From contig CAMYYB010000005.1 of NCBI GenBank assembly GCA_947303335.1, positions 1 through 64,000 on the forward strand: a stretch of 64,000 nt of DNA. Direction: 5' to 3'. The stretch is from an uncultured Bacteroidales bacterium. GTDB lineage: Bacteria; Bacteroidota; Bacteroidia; Bacteroidales; F082. Below the pieces are notes generated by a model. The model ran no database searches. It had not been told where the DNA came from and worked only from the letters and a program-made list of their open reading frames with translations. Made by a program: the position numbers and the translations under genes. Position 1 is the stretch's first letter. The number at the start of each line of letters is the position of its first letter. Shown here one piece after another: positions 6,601 through 14,865 of the stretch.

Positions 6601-9035
6601 AGCTTGACAAGCTTATAGTTTTCCTGTTTGTGTTCCTGTGGACAGTAGCGGGGCAGAACCTTTGGGCACAGTCGCAAACCGTCACAGGAAAAATCATTGA
6701 TGCACAAAACCGCCAGCCTTTGGCATTTGTCAACGTGGTGGTCAATGAGGGGCTTACGGGAACGATGAGTGACATCGACGGACGCTATGAAATCAACTCG
6801 CCCGTCCCTGTACGTCTTATCAAGTTCTCTTCCATTGGATATGATCCGCAAACCATAGAACTACAGCCCAATGCCAAGAAATGCAACGTGGCATTAAACC
6901 CCGTCACCTTTGAGTTGCAGGAAGTGGTTATCGACGCGGGCGAGAATCCCGCCCACCGCATCATTGACAGCCTAATGGCTCACCGCAAGGCCAACAACCC
7001 CAACTCGTTGCGGACCTACAGCTACCACATCTACGACCAGATGATTTTCACTATCGACAGCTCCGACTTCGGTAAGGCTCTGGCTTCGGCACCCACTCAG
7101 GGGCAGGGGGCCATGCAGATGTTCGACAGTCTGCTGAAACGGAGTGACTTGATGGTGATGGAGACCGCTTCGGAGGTGTTTTTCCACGCTCCCGACCGCA
7201 AATTGCAAAACGTGCTTGGCACCAAGATAGCAGGTATGAAAGAGCCGACTTTCATGTATCTTGTCAACAGTATGCAGAGCATCAGCTTCTACGATGATAT
7301 GATTAACGTGGCGGGAACTGACTATGTGAATCCCATCAGCCGCAATAGCAAGAACCATTATTTCTTCACCCTTGAGGAGGTGCAGCCTATAGGGGAGGGG
7401 GATTCGCTTTACATTATCTCGTATCATCCTTTGAAAGGCAGCACCTTCAATGGAATGCGGGGCACGATGACGGTTAATAGTGACGGCTGGGCGTTGCAGA
7501 GCGTGAAGGCTGAGCCTAATGAACAGGGAGGCCTTTATACTGCGAACATCCAGCAGCTTTACCAAAAAGTGGATGGGCAGTGGTTCCCAAAGCAACTCAA
7601 CACCAACCTGCGCTTCCCCAGCATGGCGGTCAACATCGACGGCAACACCTTCCCTATGGTAGCCATCGGGAAGAGTTATCTTACAGATATTGAGATTAAC
7701 CCCGACCTTTCGAAACGCCGTTTCTCTGATTTGGAGATTGTGGTCGACCCCAACGCCTCTTTCCGCGATGAAAGCTTTTGGACGCAACACAGAATCGACT
7801 CGCTGACCCAAAGGATACAGGCTACTTACCTTCTTGTTGACTCACTTACAAGAGGTAATGACATCTTTGACCGAGTGTTGGGCGTCACCGACAAACTGAT
7901 GCAGCAGTCGGCGTTGCAGATGGGCCCTCTCGACCTTGATCTCGGTAACATTATTAAGATTTCAAACCGTCGAGGCTGGTATTTTGGTTTGGGACTCACC
8001 ACCAACGACCGTCTCTCGCGGCATTTGCGTTTTCATGGTTTTGTGGGGTACTGGACTCGTATGAAGGGCTTCGATTATGGTGGGGGAGCCAAATGGTTGA
8101 TTAACAAGCAGCGGCAGATGGAGTTAGGGGTAAAATACAGCTGTCACTCTGAGTCGTTAGGTGAGTTTGGCGGTTTTGAACCTGTCGGTGGCTTGCTGTC
8201 GGAAAATGCTTACAAGTATCTGTTCTATAGTAATATCGATGTGCGCCGGAAGGGCGGCGAGTTGTACTACAGCTCACGTTTTGCCAGACATTTCAAGGGC
8301 TTCCTGAATGTCGCGCTTACCGACAAAACTTATCTGCTGTTTCCTTTCGATACGCTACCTACCACACGCTTGTTCACCACCGAAGTCAAGTTGCGTTTTG
8401 CCTACAATGAGAAATTCTTGAGCAAACCTAACGGGATACAGTCATTGGGAACCATTTATCCTATTGTGTGGTTGTCTTACACTCATGCCTATCCTGGAAT
8501 CTTGGGCAGCCAATATGAATACGACCGCATCAAATTTGAGGTCTCCAAGAACTTTTATACACGTTTCATAGGAGTCTCGAAGATTGTGCTTCAAGCGGGT
8601 TATGCATCGGCAAGTTGCCCTGTGGCTGAGACGTTTGACCTCTTGGGCAGCTACGAGCGTTTCGGGGTTTACTCGCCAGGCAGTTTCGGCACAATGCGTG
8701 AGAATGAGTTCTTCTGTGACCGTTTTGTAGCTCTCTACCTGAGCCATAATTTCAACGGGATGCTTTGGAAGACCAATTCGGAGTGGTTTAGGCCTCAACT
8801 GGTTTTGGTTACCAATTTGGCTTGGGGTGATTTGAGGGCTGAAAAAGACATTGTTGGTTTAGGATTCAAAACGATTGACAAGGGTTACTTTGAGAGTGGT
8901 ATAGTGGTCAAGGGCTTGCTCAATGCGATGTGGGCAAAGTTGGGCGCAGGCGTGTTCTATCGCTATGGTCCTTATGCCTTCGACAATGTCTGGGATAACT
9001 TTGCTTGGAAGTGGAGTGCGACGTTTGAATTGTAG
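6597..9035 (+). CDS. DUF5686 outer-membrane protein with carboxypeptidase-regulatory-like domain
   Basis: This 812-aa exported protein has a signal peptide (LIVFLFVFLWTVAGQNLWAQ) followed at about residues 29-105 by a carboxypeptidase-regulatory-like beta-sandwich (VTGKIIDAQNRQPLAFVNVVV, then GTMSDIDGRYEI). The remainder matches the architecture of DUF5686 proteins, which have a mixed middle region and a C-terminal half rich in barrel-like strands (GWYFGLGLTTNDRLSRH, FHGFVGYWTRMKGFDYGGG) ending in the aromatic strand WKWSATFEL. It probably sits in the outer membrane. The function of the family is not established. It is coupled to the ftsB-like gene by an ATGA overlap and followed after 9 bases by apbE. 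Confidence 0.8.
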   Translation: MKLDKLIVFLFVFLWTVAGQNLWAQSQTVTGKIIDAQNRQPLAFVNVVVNEGLTGTMSDIDGRYEINSPVPVRLIKFSSIGYDPQTIELQPNAKKCNVALNPVTFELQEVVIDAGENPAHRIIDSLMAHRKANNPNSLRTYSYHIYDQMIFTIDSSDFGKALASAPTQGQGAMQMFDSLLKRSDLMVMETASEVFFHAPDRKLQNVLGTKIAGMKEPTFMYLVNSMQSISFYDDMINVAGTDYVNPISRNSKNHYFFTLEEVQPIGEGDSLYIISYHPLKGSTFNGMRGTMTVNSDGWALQSVKAEPNEQGGLYTANIQQLYQKVDGQWFPKQLNTNLRFPSMAVNIDGNTFPMVAIGKSYLTDIEINPDLSKRRFSDLEIVVDPNASFRDESFWTQHRIDSLTQRIQATYLLVDSLTRGNDIFDRVLGVTDKLMQQSALQMGPLDLDLGNIIKISNRRGWYFGLGLTTNDRLSRHLRFHGFVGYWTRMKGFDYGGGAKWLINKQRQMELGVKYSCHSESLGEFGGFEPVGGLLSENAYKYLFYSNIDVRRKGGELYYSSRFARHFKGFLNVALTDKTYLLFPFDTLPTTRLFTTEVKLRFAYNEKFLSKPNGIQSLGTIYPIVWLSYTHAYPGILGSQYEYDRIKFEVSKNFYTRFIGVSKIVLQAGYASASCPVAETFDLLGSYERFGVYSPGSFGTMRENEFFCDRFVALYLSHNFNGMLWKTNSEWFRPQLVLVTNLAWGDLRAEKDIVGLGFKTIDKGYFESGIVVKGLLNAMWAKLGAGVFYRYGPYAFDNVWDNFAWKWSATFEL

Positions 9036-9044
9036 TAGAAGGTT

Positions 9045-10040
9045 ATGAGAAAGGTTTTCTTATGGTTGTTGATGGGTATAGCGGCTCTTGTGTCATGTGA
9101 GACGCAGCCGCACAAGACAGTCCTGCAAGGTTTGGCACAGGGCTCCTATTATGCTGTAACTTATTTTGATACAGAGGGCCGCAACTTTCAACGCGAAATT
9201 GATTCCATCTTTCGGGCTGTGGATGCTTCGGTCAACCTTTGGGTCGACAGCTCTGTCATCTCGAAAGTCAATCGGAATGAGACGGTAATCCTCGACAGCA
9301 TTTTTATCGATAATTTCAACATCGCCCAACAAGCGGCTATCCTGTCTGACGGCTATTTTGACCCTACTATTTCCCCCATAGTGGCTGCATGGGGTTTTAG
9401 TTATAAGAGCGGCGACAGCCTTACGCCACAACTCATCGACAGCCTGCGGAAATTGGTTGACTACCGGAAAGTGCATATTGAGAACGGTAAAGTCATCAAG
9501 GCCAATCCCAACATGAAATTGGATTTCAACGCCATTGCCCAAGGCTATACATCGGATTTGATTGCAGCATTTTTGGAAAGTAGGGGGATAAAGAACTACT
9601 TGGTTGACACGGGGGGCGAAATCATGGCCCGTGGCAGCAAACCCAACGGACAACCTTGGATAGTGGGCGTTGAGAAACCAGCCGCAAATTGGGACTCGGA
9701 GCAAGAAGTGCAAACCCGTATTGCCTTGTGTGACAAGGGATTGGTTACTTCTGGAAGCACACGAAAATATGTGGAACGCGACGGGAAACGCTATTCCCAT
9801 TGCATCGACCCAAAGACGGGGTGGCCCGTGGAGCATCAAGTGCTCAGTGTCACTGTGATGGCTGCAAATTCCGTTTGGGCCGATGCTTTGGCTTCCATCG
9901 GTATGGTGATGGGTTTGGAACGTTCCCTGTCGCTGTTCAAAAATATAGAAGGCGTGGAAGCCTATTACATCTTTATTAATGGACAAGGTGAATTAGAGAC
10001 TTTCGCCACAGATGGCTTCAAAGCCTTAATCATTCAATAA
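9045..10040 (+). CDS. apbE: FAD:protein FMN transferase (ApbE)
   Basis: This 331-aa predicted lipoprotein (lipobox ALVSC, Cys at about residue 19) would attach FMN covalently to a Thr/Ser of partner flavoproteins such as NqrB/NqrC or RnfG/D, using FAD and Mg2+. Family signatures are visible: KLDFNAIAQGYTSDLIA (the FAD-binding block, canonically DLGGIAKGYAVD), YLVDTGGEIMARG with the conserved Asp, and the metal site WADALASIGMVMG (canonically ADALATA). IDPKTGWPVEH corresponds to the family HIIDPRTG block. The length is typical. It is the last gene of the ftsB-DUF5686-apbE transcript and converges on gpmA with only 14 bases between them. No clear terminator is seen in that gap. Confidence 0.92.
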   Translation: MRKVFLWLLMGIAALVSCETQPHKTVLQGLAQGSYYAVTYFDTEGRNFQREIDSIFRAVDASVNLWVDSSVISKVNRNETVILDSIFIDNFNIAQQAAILSDGYFDPTISPIVAAWGFSYKSGDSLTPQLIDSLRKLVDYRKVHIENGKVIKANPNMKLDFNAIAQGYTSDLIAAFLESRGIKNYLVDTGGEIMARGSKPNGQPWIVGVEKPAANWDSEQEVQTRIALCDKGLVTSGSTRKYVERDGKRYSHCIDPKTGWPVEHQVLSVTVMAANSVWADALASIGMVMGLERSLSLFKNIEGVEAYYIFINGQGELETFATDGFKALIIQ

Positions 10041-10054
10041 TCCGCTAACCTGTC

Positions 10055-10801
10055 TTATTTTGTCTTCCCTTGATTGGCGACAGCAGCCATCAGCGCAGCT
10101 ACTTTCTCAGGATCTCCGAGGAAGAAATCCTTTTGGAGCTTCATGTTGTCGTCAAACTCGAAGACGTATGGAATGCCTGTGGGGATGTTGAAGGCGATGA
10201 TTTCGTCGTTGCTCATGTTTTTCAACACCTTAACCACACCGCGCAGACTGTTGCCGTGAGCCACTACCAGCACTTGGTCGTGGGTCTCAAATGCCTTCAT
10301 GATATTGTTCTCATAATATGGCATCACACGCTCGATAGTATCGCAGAGGGCTTCAGTGAGCGGAATCTGCTCGTCGGTAAGCTCGGCATATCGCGGGTCC
10401 ATGCGGGGACTCTTGGGGTCGTTCATCTCCAGCGCAGGCGGACGCACATCGAAGGCGCGGCGCCAGAGGCGCACTTGCTCGTCGCCGTATTTCTCAGCTG
10501 TCATCTTCTTGTCCAAGCCTTGCAGTTGACCATACGATTTCTCGTTCAGTCTCCATGTTTTATAGACTGGGAGCCAGTCCATATCCATAGCTTCAAGGGC
10601 CAGGTTCAAAGTCTTGATGGCGCGTTTGAGGTAAGAGGTGAAGCAGATTTCGGGTTTGTAGCCGTTTTCTTTCAGTGTATTGCCGGCTTCGATGGCTTCT
10701 TGTACACCTTTTTCTGAAAGGTCGACATTGGTCCATCCTGTAAAGAGGTTCAGTTTGTTCCATTCACTTTCTCCGTGACGGATGAGGATGAGTTTCTTCA
10801 T
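10055..10801 (-). CDS. gpmA: 2,3-bisphosphoglycerate-dependent phosphoglycerate mutase
   Basis: This 248-aa cytosolic glycolytic enzyme interconverts 3- and 2-phosphoglycerate through a phosphohistidine. The active-site motif LIRHGESEWN gives the phosphorylated His9 and Arg8. The second histidine is in VVAHGNSLRG near residue 182. FTGWTNVDLSEKG, the RLNEKSYGQLQG block and PPALE/DPRYAEL are all standard for dPGM, and the length matches. It lies 13 bases downstream of the OstA-like gene, as the last gene of the lemA-ostA-gpmA run. The pairing with envelope genes looks like simple co-transcription rather than shared function. Confidence 0.95.
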   Translation of the reverse strand: MKKLILIRHGESEWNKLNLFTGWTNVDLSEKGVQEAIEAGNTLKENGYKPEICFTSYLKRAIKTLNLALEAMDMDWLPVYKTWRLNEKSYGQLQGLDKKMTAEKYGDEQVRLWRRAFDVRPPALEMNDPKSPRMDPRYAELTDEQIPLTEALCDTIERVMPYYENNIMKAFETHDQVLVVAHGNSLRGVVKVLKNMSNDEIIAFNIPTGIPYVFEFDDNMKLQKDFFLGDPEKVAALMAAVANQGKTK

Positions 10802-10814
10802 GGTTGTTTATGAT

Positions 10815-12521
10815 TTAATTGTTCGATTGATTGTTTTCTCTTCTTGCTCTGTGACGTTGAGTCTGTTTTTCTTCAACTTCCGTTGCGGCGGGAGTTTCTG
10901 TGACGGTTTCTTCAGGCTTGGTTTCTGGCGGCGCCTCGGGTCTCTCTTCTGTATCGTTGTTGGATTTTGGAGTATTGATTTTGCGGAAGATATCGTCTTT
11001 GTCGATTGGTCTTACGGTGTCGTGCCACTTGAAGCCTTGAAGGTAACGGGATGATTCTTTCAGCTCGTCTTCAGGATACATGGTTTCCTTGATGCCCTTA
11101 AACGACTTGATGGTGGAAATGCTTTGGTTTTCCATAATAAGGACCATAGTCTCTGATTGGGCTACGTCAATGCCTATCGTAGATCCGTCATCATCGCGAA
11201 TCCAATAGATGGACTCAGCGGTGGTGCCATCTACGTTGACGTGATGGATATCGCCGTTTATGAAATGGGATGTGATGTCGGCACCTTTGATTTGGTTGAA
11301 ACCTTCAATGGTGTCTTGCGAGACGATGAAGGCGTTGCCCTTTTGTATCACGAAGTCAATGGTTTCGCCGTTGGTCTTGATGTCGATTTTTTCTCCCGTC
11401 ATTTGGCTGTCGTCAGCCCACAGTATAGGCTCCACACGCATTCGGATGGTGGAGTCCGACATGAGGTAAGTCAATGTGTCGCATTTGCCTTGCATATCCG
11501 ACTTGAAAAATCGCACGTTGCGTCGCGCGATGAGTTTTTCAAGTTCTTCTTCCTTTTTGTTGAAGTAGAAAAACAACGTGTCGCCATGAATATAAAGTGA
11601 GTCGCCTTCACCGTAATGGATGGCGTAGGCGCTGTCGGTGGCGTATGAGAAGTTCTTATGTTCCCACAACTCCATATAGTCACCCCGCATGATGATGCTA
11701 TACGAAGTGTCAATCATGTCCACATGGTCGAAAGCCTTTGCCAGTCCGATATTGCGGTCATAGAGGATGGAGTCAGAACGCATTTGTTGTGTCTCATTGT
11801 GCATAAAAGGACGCTTGTCAAGAAAGACAAGGTCTTCGTTCACCAAATAATAGCCGTGTTCACCATCCAGGATGTTTTCTTTGTTGATAATGGTCGTTGG
11901 TCCCCAAAACCACATCTTTTCAATGCTGGTATTATAGAATAAGGTGTCGGTGAACATTTGATACTTTGGGCTGGTGACCTCCACATTCTCGAAAAACGAG
12001 AACTCTTTGAGGTCGTCACGATAGTATCCGATGCAACTGATGAGGGTCTTGTCGCCTCGGTAGGTGGTCGCGCTATCGGGGTAGCAAGCCAAGTGCAAGT
12101 TGCGGTCGTAGGTCATATACTCGGTGTAGAGTGTTGTGGAGTCGTCCATAAGTCTCACGTTGTCGAAGAACTCAGCAAAGCGGGTGTCTCCATCATAATT
12201 CAGCAAATCGCTGAAAATCTCTACACTGTCATTGACAATGATATGAACATTTTGATAGGCATCGAAACTATTGTCCTTTTCGTAGAAATAGGCACTGTCG
12301 CAATAAAAATAGGTGGAATCGTGACGGATTTTAACATGTCCGATAAGCCGTTGCATATCCCCTTGGCTCTTTGAGTAGGTGGCCTTGTCGTAATGTTCAA
12401 TGTTGACGCGGGTTTTCTTGCGTTGTATGGTGTCACGTTGTATAGTGTCCTGTACTTGGGCTACAACGGGTTGCAAAAAAAGCAACAACAGGTGGAAAAC
12501 TATGATAATCCTGCCAGTCAT
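10815..12521 (-). CDS. OstA-like (LptA/LptD N-terminal fold) periplasmic protein
   Basis: This 568-aa protein has a signal peptide (IIIVFHLLLLFLQPVVAQ) and then many OstA-type beta-jellyroll repeats: short strands of the pattern 'x-V-x-I-x-x-D-S-x-x-x-x-D' such as RLIGHVKIRHDSTYFYCDSAYFY cut into ~25-residue turns (for example DNVRLMDDSTTLYTEYMTYD). Proteins of this type bind or bridge lipopolysaccharide in transport to the outer membrane. The Bacteroidota OstA-like proteins are longer than E. coli LptA and their exact partner is unknown. The last ~70 residues (EERPEAPPETKPEETVTETPA) are a Pro/Glu/Thr-rich disordered tail. Gene spacing is 37 bases from lemA and 13 from gpmA. Confidence 0.8.
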   Translation of the reverse strand: MTGRIIIVFHLLLLFLQPVVAQVQDTIQRDTIQRKKTRVNIEHYDKATYSKSQGDMQRLIGHVKIRHDSTYFYCDSAYFYEKDNSFDAYQNVHIIVNDSVEIFSDLLNYDGDTRFAEFFDNVRLMDDSTTLYTEYMTYDRNLHLACYPDSATTYRGDKTLISCIGYYRDDLKEFSFFENVEVTSPKYQMFTDTLFYNTSIEKMWFWGPTTIINKENILDGEHGYYLVNEDLVFLDKRPFMHNETQQMRSDSILYDRNIGLAKAFDHVDMIDTSYSIIMRGDYMELWEHKNFSYATDSAYAIHYGEGDSLYIHGDTLFFYFNKKEEELEKLIARRNVRFFKSDMQGKCDTLTYLMSDSTIRMRVEPILWADDSQMTGEKIDIKTNGETIDFVIQKGNAFIVSQDTIEGFNQIKGADITSHFINGDIHHVNVDGTTAESIYWIRDDDGSTIGIDVAQSETMVLIMENQSISTIKSFKGIKETMYPEDELKESSRYLQGFKWHDTVRPIDKDDIFRKINTPKSNNDTEERPEAPPETKPEETVTETPAATEVEEKQTQRHRARRENNQSNN

Positions 12522-12558
12522 TGCTTAATGTGCGACGAAACCGTGTCGGTACGGAGGG

Positions 12559-13152
12559 TTATTTCTCGAACAAATCGCCAACGTTAGGCGCGTTTTGTGC
12601 AGCCTCCGAAGCTTCGAAATAAGGCGTCTTTTCGAAGTGGAACAAACTAGCGATGATGTTGTTCGGGAAACGACGCAGATAGGTGTTGTAATTTCTGGCC
12701 GTCTCGTTGAATTGTCTGCGGGCATTGGCGATGGCGTTCTCGCAACTTTCCAATTGTTCTTGCAAGTCAAGATAGTTTTGGTTGGCCTTTAGTTCGGGAT
12801 ATTGTTCCACTGTGACCAGTAATCTTGACAAAGCCCCCGACACCTCGTCTTGTGCGGCTTGGAAAGCCTTGATGTTTTCTTCGGTAAGGTTATGCGAGTC
12901 GAGAATGACTGAAGAAGCTTTGGCACGCGCCTCAACGACAGCGGTCAAGGTTCCCGCTTCGTACTCAGCATAATTCTTCACCGTGGCAACCAGATTGGGA
13001 ATAAGGTCAGCACGTTTCTGGTAAGCTGTTTGAATGTTACCAACGGTTTGCTCTACAGCTTCTTGTCTTGAAACCATCCCGTTATAAATGGTCATGCCCC
13101 ATAAGGCGAGAAGCACCAGGATGATAATGATGGAGACGTATCTTTTCTTCAT
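12559..13152 (-). CDS. lemA: LemA family protein
   Basis: This 197-aa protein has one N-terminal membrane helix (VSIIIILVLLALWGMTIYNGM) followed by a helical bundle. The LemA signatures are clear: QEAVEQTVGNIQTAYQKRADLIPNLV, then AEYEAGTLTAVVEARAKAS, a long helix with ENQNYLDLQEQLE-like sequence and RFNETARNYNTYLRRFPNNI. The role of LemA is not firmly known; in several bacteria it is associated with envelope stress or modification of membrane lipids. It leads the operon lemA-ostA-gpmA from the promoter at 13202-13210. Confidence 0.92.
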   Translation of the reverse strand: MKKRYVSIIIILVLLALWGMTIYNGMVSRQEAVEQTVGNIQTAYQKRADLIPNLVATVKNYAEYEAGTLTAVVEARAKASSVILDSHNLTEENIKAFQAAQDEVSGALSRLLVTVEQYPELKANQNYLDLQEQLESCENAIANARRQFNETARNYNTYLRRFPNNIIASLFHFEKTPYFEASEAAQNAPNVGDLFEK

Positions 13153-13201
13153 GATAGTGATGAAATTATTTGATTATCAAATTGACTTGAAATTTTCGCC
13201 T

Positions 13202-13210
13202 GCAAAGGTA
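13202..13210 (-). promoter_or_regulatory. -7 box of the lemA operon
   Basis: On the minus strand this reads TACCTTTGC, a match to TAnnTTTG, 50 bases before the lemA start. It is back to back with the plus-strand -7 box at 13224-13232. Confidence 0.6.
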
Positions 13211-13223
13211 ATATTTTTTTTTG

Positions 13224-13232
13224 TATTTTTGC
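13224..13232 (+). promoter_or_regulatory. -7 box of the ricT-gldH-PBP1A-obg operon
   Basis: TATTTTTGC lies 34 bases before the ATG at 13267. No good -33 TTG is seen at the usual distance because the upstream stretch is a T-run, so only the -7 element is supported. Confidence 0.55.
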
Positions 13233-13266
13233 CGTTTAGTAATAATGTTTTAATCGAATAAGACAA

Positions 13267-14385
13267 ATGGTTGAAGATCAGAGTATAAACAAAGATATAT
13301 TTCAAGACCAGCAGGTGTTTAACCGAGGCGGGAAGATGACTGAAGAGTATAATCTGGGGCAAAAAGTACTATGTTGTAGTCGTTGCAAGCTGAATGACTT
13401 CGATTGGATGAAAGATTTTGAGAATGAAGAGGCGGGAGGGAAGGTCTGTCTTGCTGAGGTACGTTTCAAGAATGACCGCAAGGATTTCTATACATATCCC
13501 GAGGAACTGGATCTTGAGGTGGGGGAAATGGTTGCTGTTGAAGCAGCCATTGGACATGATATCGGCATTGTGACGATGGTGGGCAGCATTGTGGAACGTC
13601 AGATGAAACGCAAGCGTTACCGCACACCGCGTGAAGAGTTGAAGAAAATCTATCGTCGTGCCAAGGTGAATGATGTTGAGAAGTGGCTTGCCGCCATCAA
13701 GTTGGAAGATAGCACATTGTCGCGTACCCGCACCATTGCCGACAATCTTGGGTTGGAGATGAAGCTCAACGATGTGGAATATCAGGGTGATAAGACAAAG
13801 GCTATTTTCTATTATACTGCCGATGGACGTGTTGACTTCCGTGAACTCATCAAGAAATTGGCAGAGGAGTTTCGCGTGCGTGTCGAGATGCGTCAAATCG
13901 GAGTGCGGCAGGAGTCGGCCAAACTGGGAGGTCTGGGCTCCTGTGGACGTGAGTTGTGTTGCTCCTCATGGATTTGTAATTTTCAATCTGTGACGACTAA
14001 TGTGGCCCGAGTTCAACAGTTGTCTCCTAATCCGCAAAAATTGGCTGGAATGTGTGGCAAACTGAAGTGCTGCCTCAATTATGAGTATGAAGCTTATGTG
14101 GATGCCTTGAAGGATTTCCCGGATACGAGTATCGTGTTGAGGTTTAAGGCTGGAGATGCTTTGCACCAGAAGAACGATGTTTTCAAAGGTATCATGTGGT
14201 ATTCCTACAAGACTGATAAAAGCAATATTTTGGCACTTCCTGTAGATAAGGTCAAGGAAATCATCGATATGAACAAACAGGGACAGAAGCCTGAAAAGAT
14301 GGAGGACTATGCTGTCACGAAGGAGACTCATACGAACACGAATGAGGGCTATGGTGAGGCTGACATTAAAATGATGAGTGACTGA
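13267..14385 (+). CDS. ricT: PSP1 domain protein (RicT-like)
   Basis: This 372-aa cytosolic protein has a PSP1 domain. The N-terminal region holds a Cys pair (VLCCSRCKL), the middle has the PSP1 core (VEKWLAAIKLEDSTLSRTRTIADNLGLEMKLNDVEYQGDKTKAIFYYTADGRVDFRELIKKL, read here in pieces), and the C-terminal part has the metal-site cysteines LGSCGRELCCSSW and CGKLKCCLNYEYE. In Bacillus RicT is part of an Fe-S Ric complex that affects RNA maturation; in Bacteroidota the function is unknown. In this phylum the gene is commonly next to gldH, as it is here. ATG 13267 is the first in frame after the promoter. The stop is one base from the gldH start. Confidence 0.88.
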   Translation: MVEDQSINKDIFQDQQVFNRGGKMTEEYNLGQKVLCCSRCKLNDFDWMKDFENEEAGGKVCLAEVRFKNDRKDFYTYPEELDLEVGEMVAVEAAIGHDIGIVTMVGSIVERQMKRKRYRTPREELKKIYRRAKVNDVEKWLAAIKLEDSTLSRTRTIADNLGLEMKLNDVEYQGDKTKAIFYYTADGRVDFRELIKKLAEEFRVRVEMRQIGVRQESAKLGGLGSCGRELCCSSWICNFQSVTTNVARVQQLSPNPQKLAGMCGKLKCCLNYEYEAYVDALKDFPDTSIVLRFKAGDALHQKNDVFKGIMWYSYKTDKSNILALPVDKVKEIIDMNKQGQKPEKMEDYAVTKETHTNTNEGYGEADIKMMSD

Positions 14386-14386
14386 T

Positions 14387-14863
14387 ATGAAACGATTGAA
14401 AACTCTATTTCGGAATGCAACAATCCTAATCGGTGTATTGATGCTGTTGGCGTCATGTACTACCGACTCCTTCAATAAGCGCACAGTCCTTCTGGAGGCT
14501 GAATGGCCTGTGGAGAACCGAGTCGTCTTTGACGTTCCTATTGAGGACACCATTAGTCTCTATACCTTTGGGATAGAGCTGCGCCATCTGGAAAACTACC
14601 GTTATAGCAATCTTTTCGTGTTTCTTCACACTACCTTCCCCAATGGCAACATTACCCGCGACACGATAGAATGTACCCTCGCCACCCCTGAAGGCCGTTG
14701 GATTGGCAAGAGCAGCGGTAGCATGAGAGACCTGCATGTGGTCCTCAACGAGAATCTGCGTTTCCCGTTGAGAGGCTCCTATCATTTTGAAATAGAGCAA
14801 GCTATGCGCGAACCTGTGCTGAAAGGTGTTTCTGATATTGGTATATTTGTTGAAAGACATTGA
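14387..14863 (+). CDS. gldH: Gliding motility lipoprotein GldH
   Basis: This 158-aa lipoprotein has a lipobox (LLASC, Cys24) after the hydrophobic ILIGVLMLLA. The family pattern of GldH is visible: WPVENRVVFDVPIEDTISLY near the start, ELRHLENYRYSNLFVFLHTTFPNG in the middle, and CTLATPEGRWIGKSSGSMRD towards the end. GldH is needed for gliding in Flavobacterium and is widely retained in non-gliding Bacteroidales, where it may serve the T9SS or another envelope job. I use ATG 14387 instead of the upstream GTG, since it follows the ricT stop directly. The stop (14861-14863) is two bases before the next ATG, so the genes are tightly coupled. Confidence 0.9.
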   Translation: MKRLKTLFRNATILIGVLMLLASCTTDSFNKRTVLLEAEWPVENRVVFDVPIEDTISLYTFGIELRHLENYRYSNLFVFLHTTFPNGNITRDTIECTLATPEGRWIGKSSGSMRDLHVVLNENLRFPLRGSYHFEIEQAMREPVLKGVSDIGIFVERH

Positions 14864-14865
14864 TT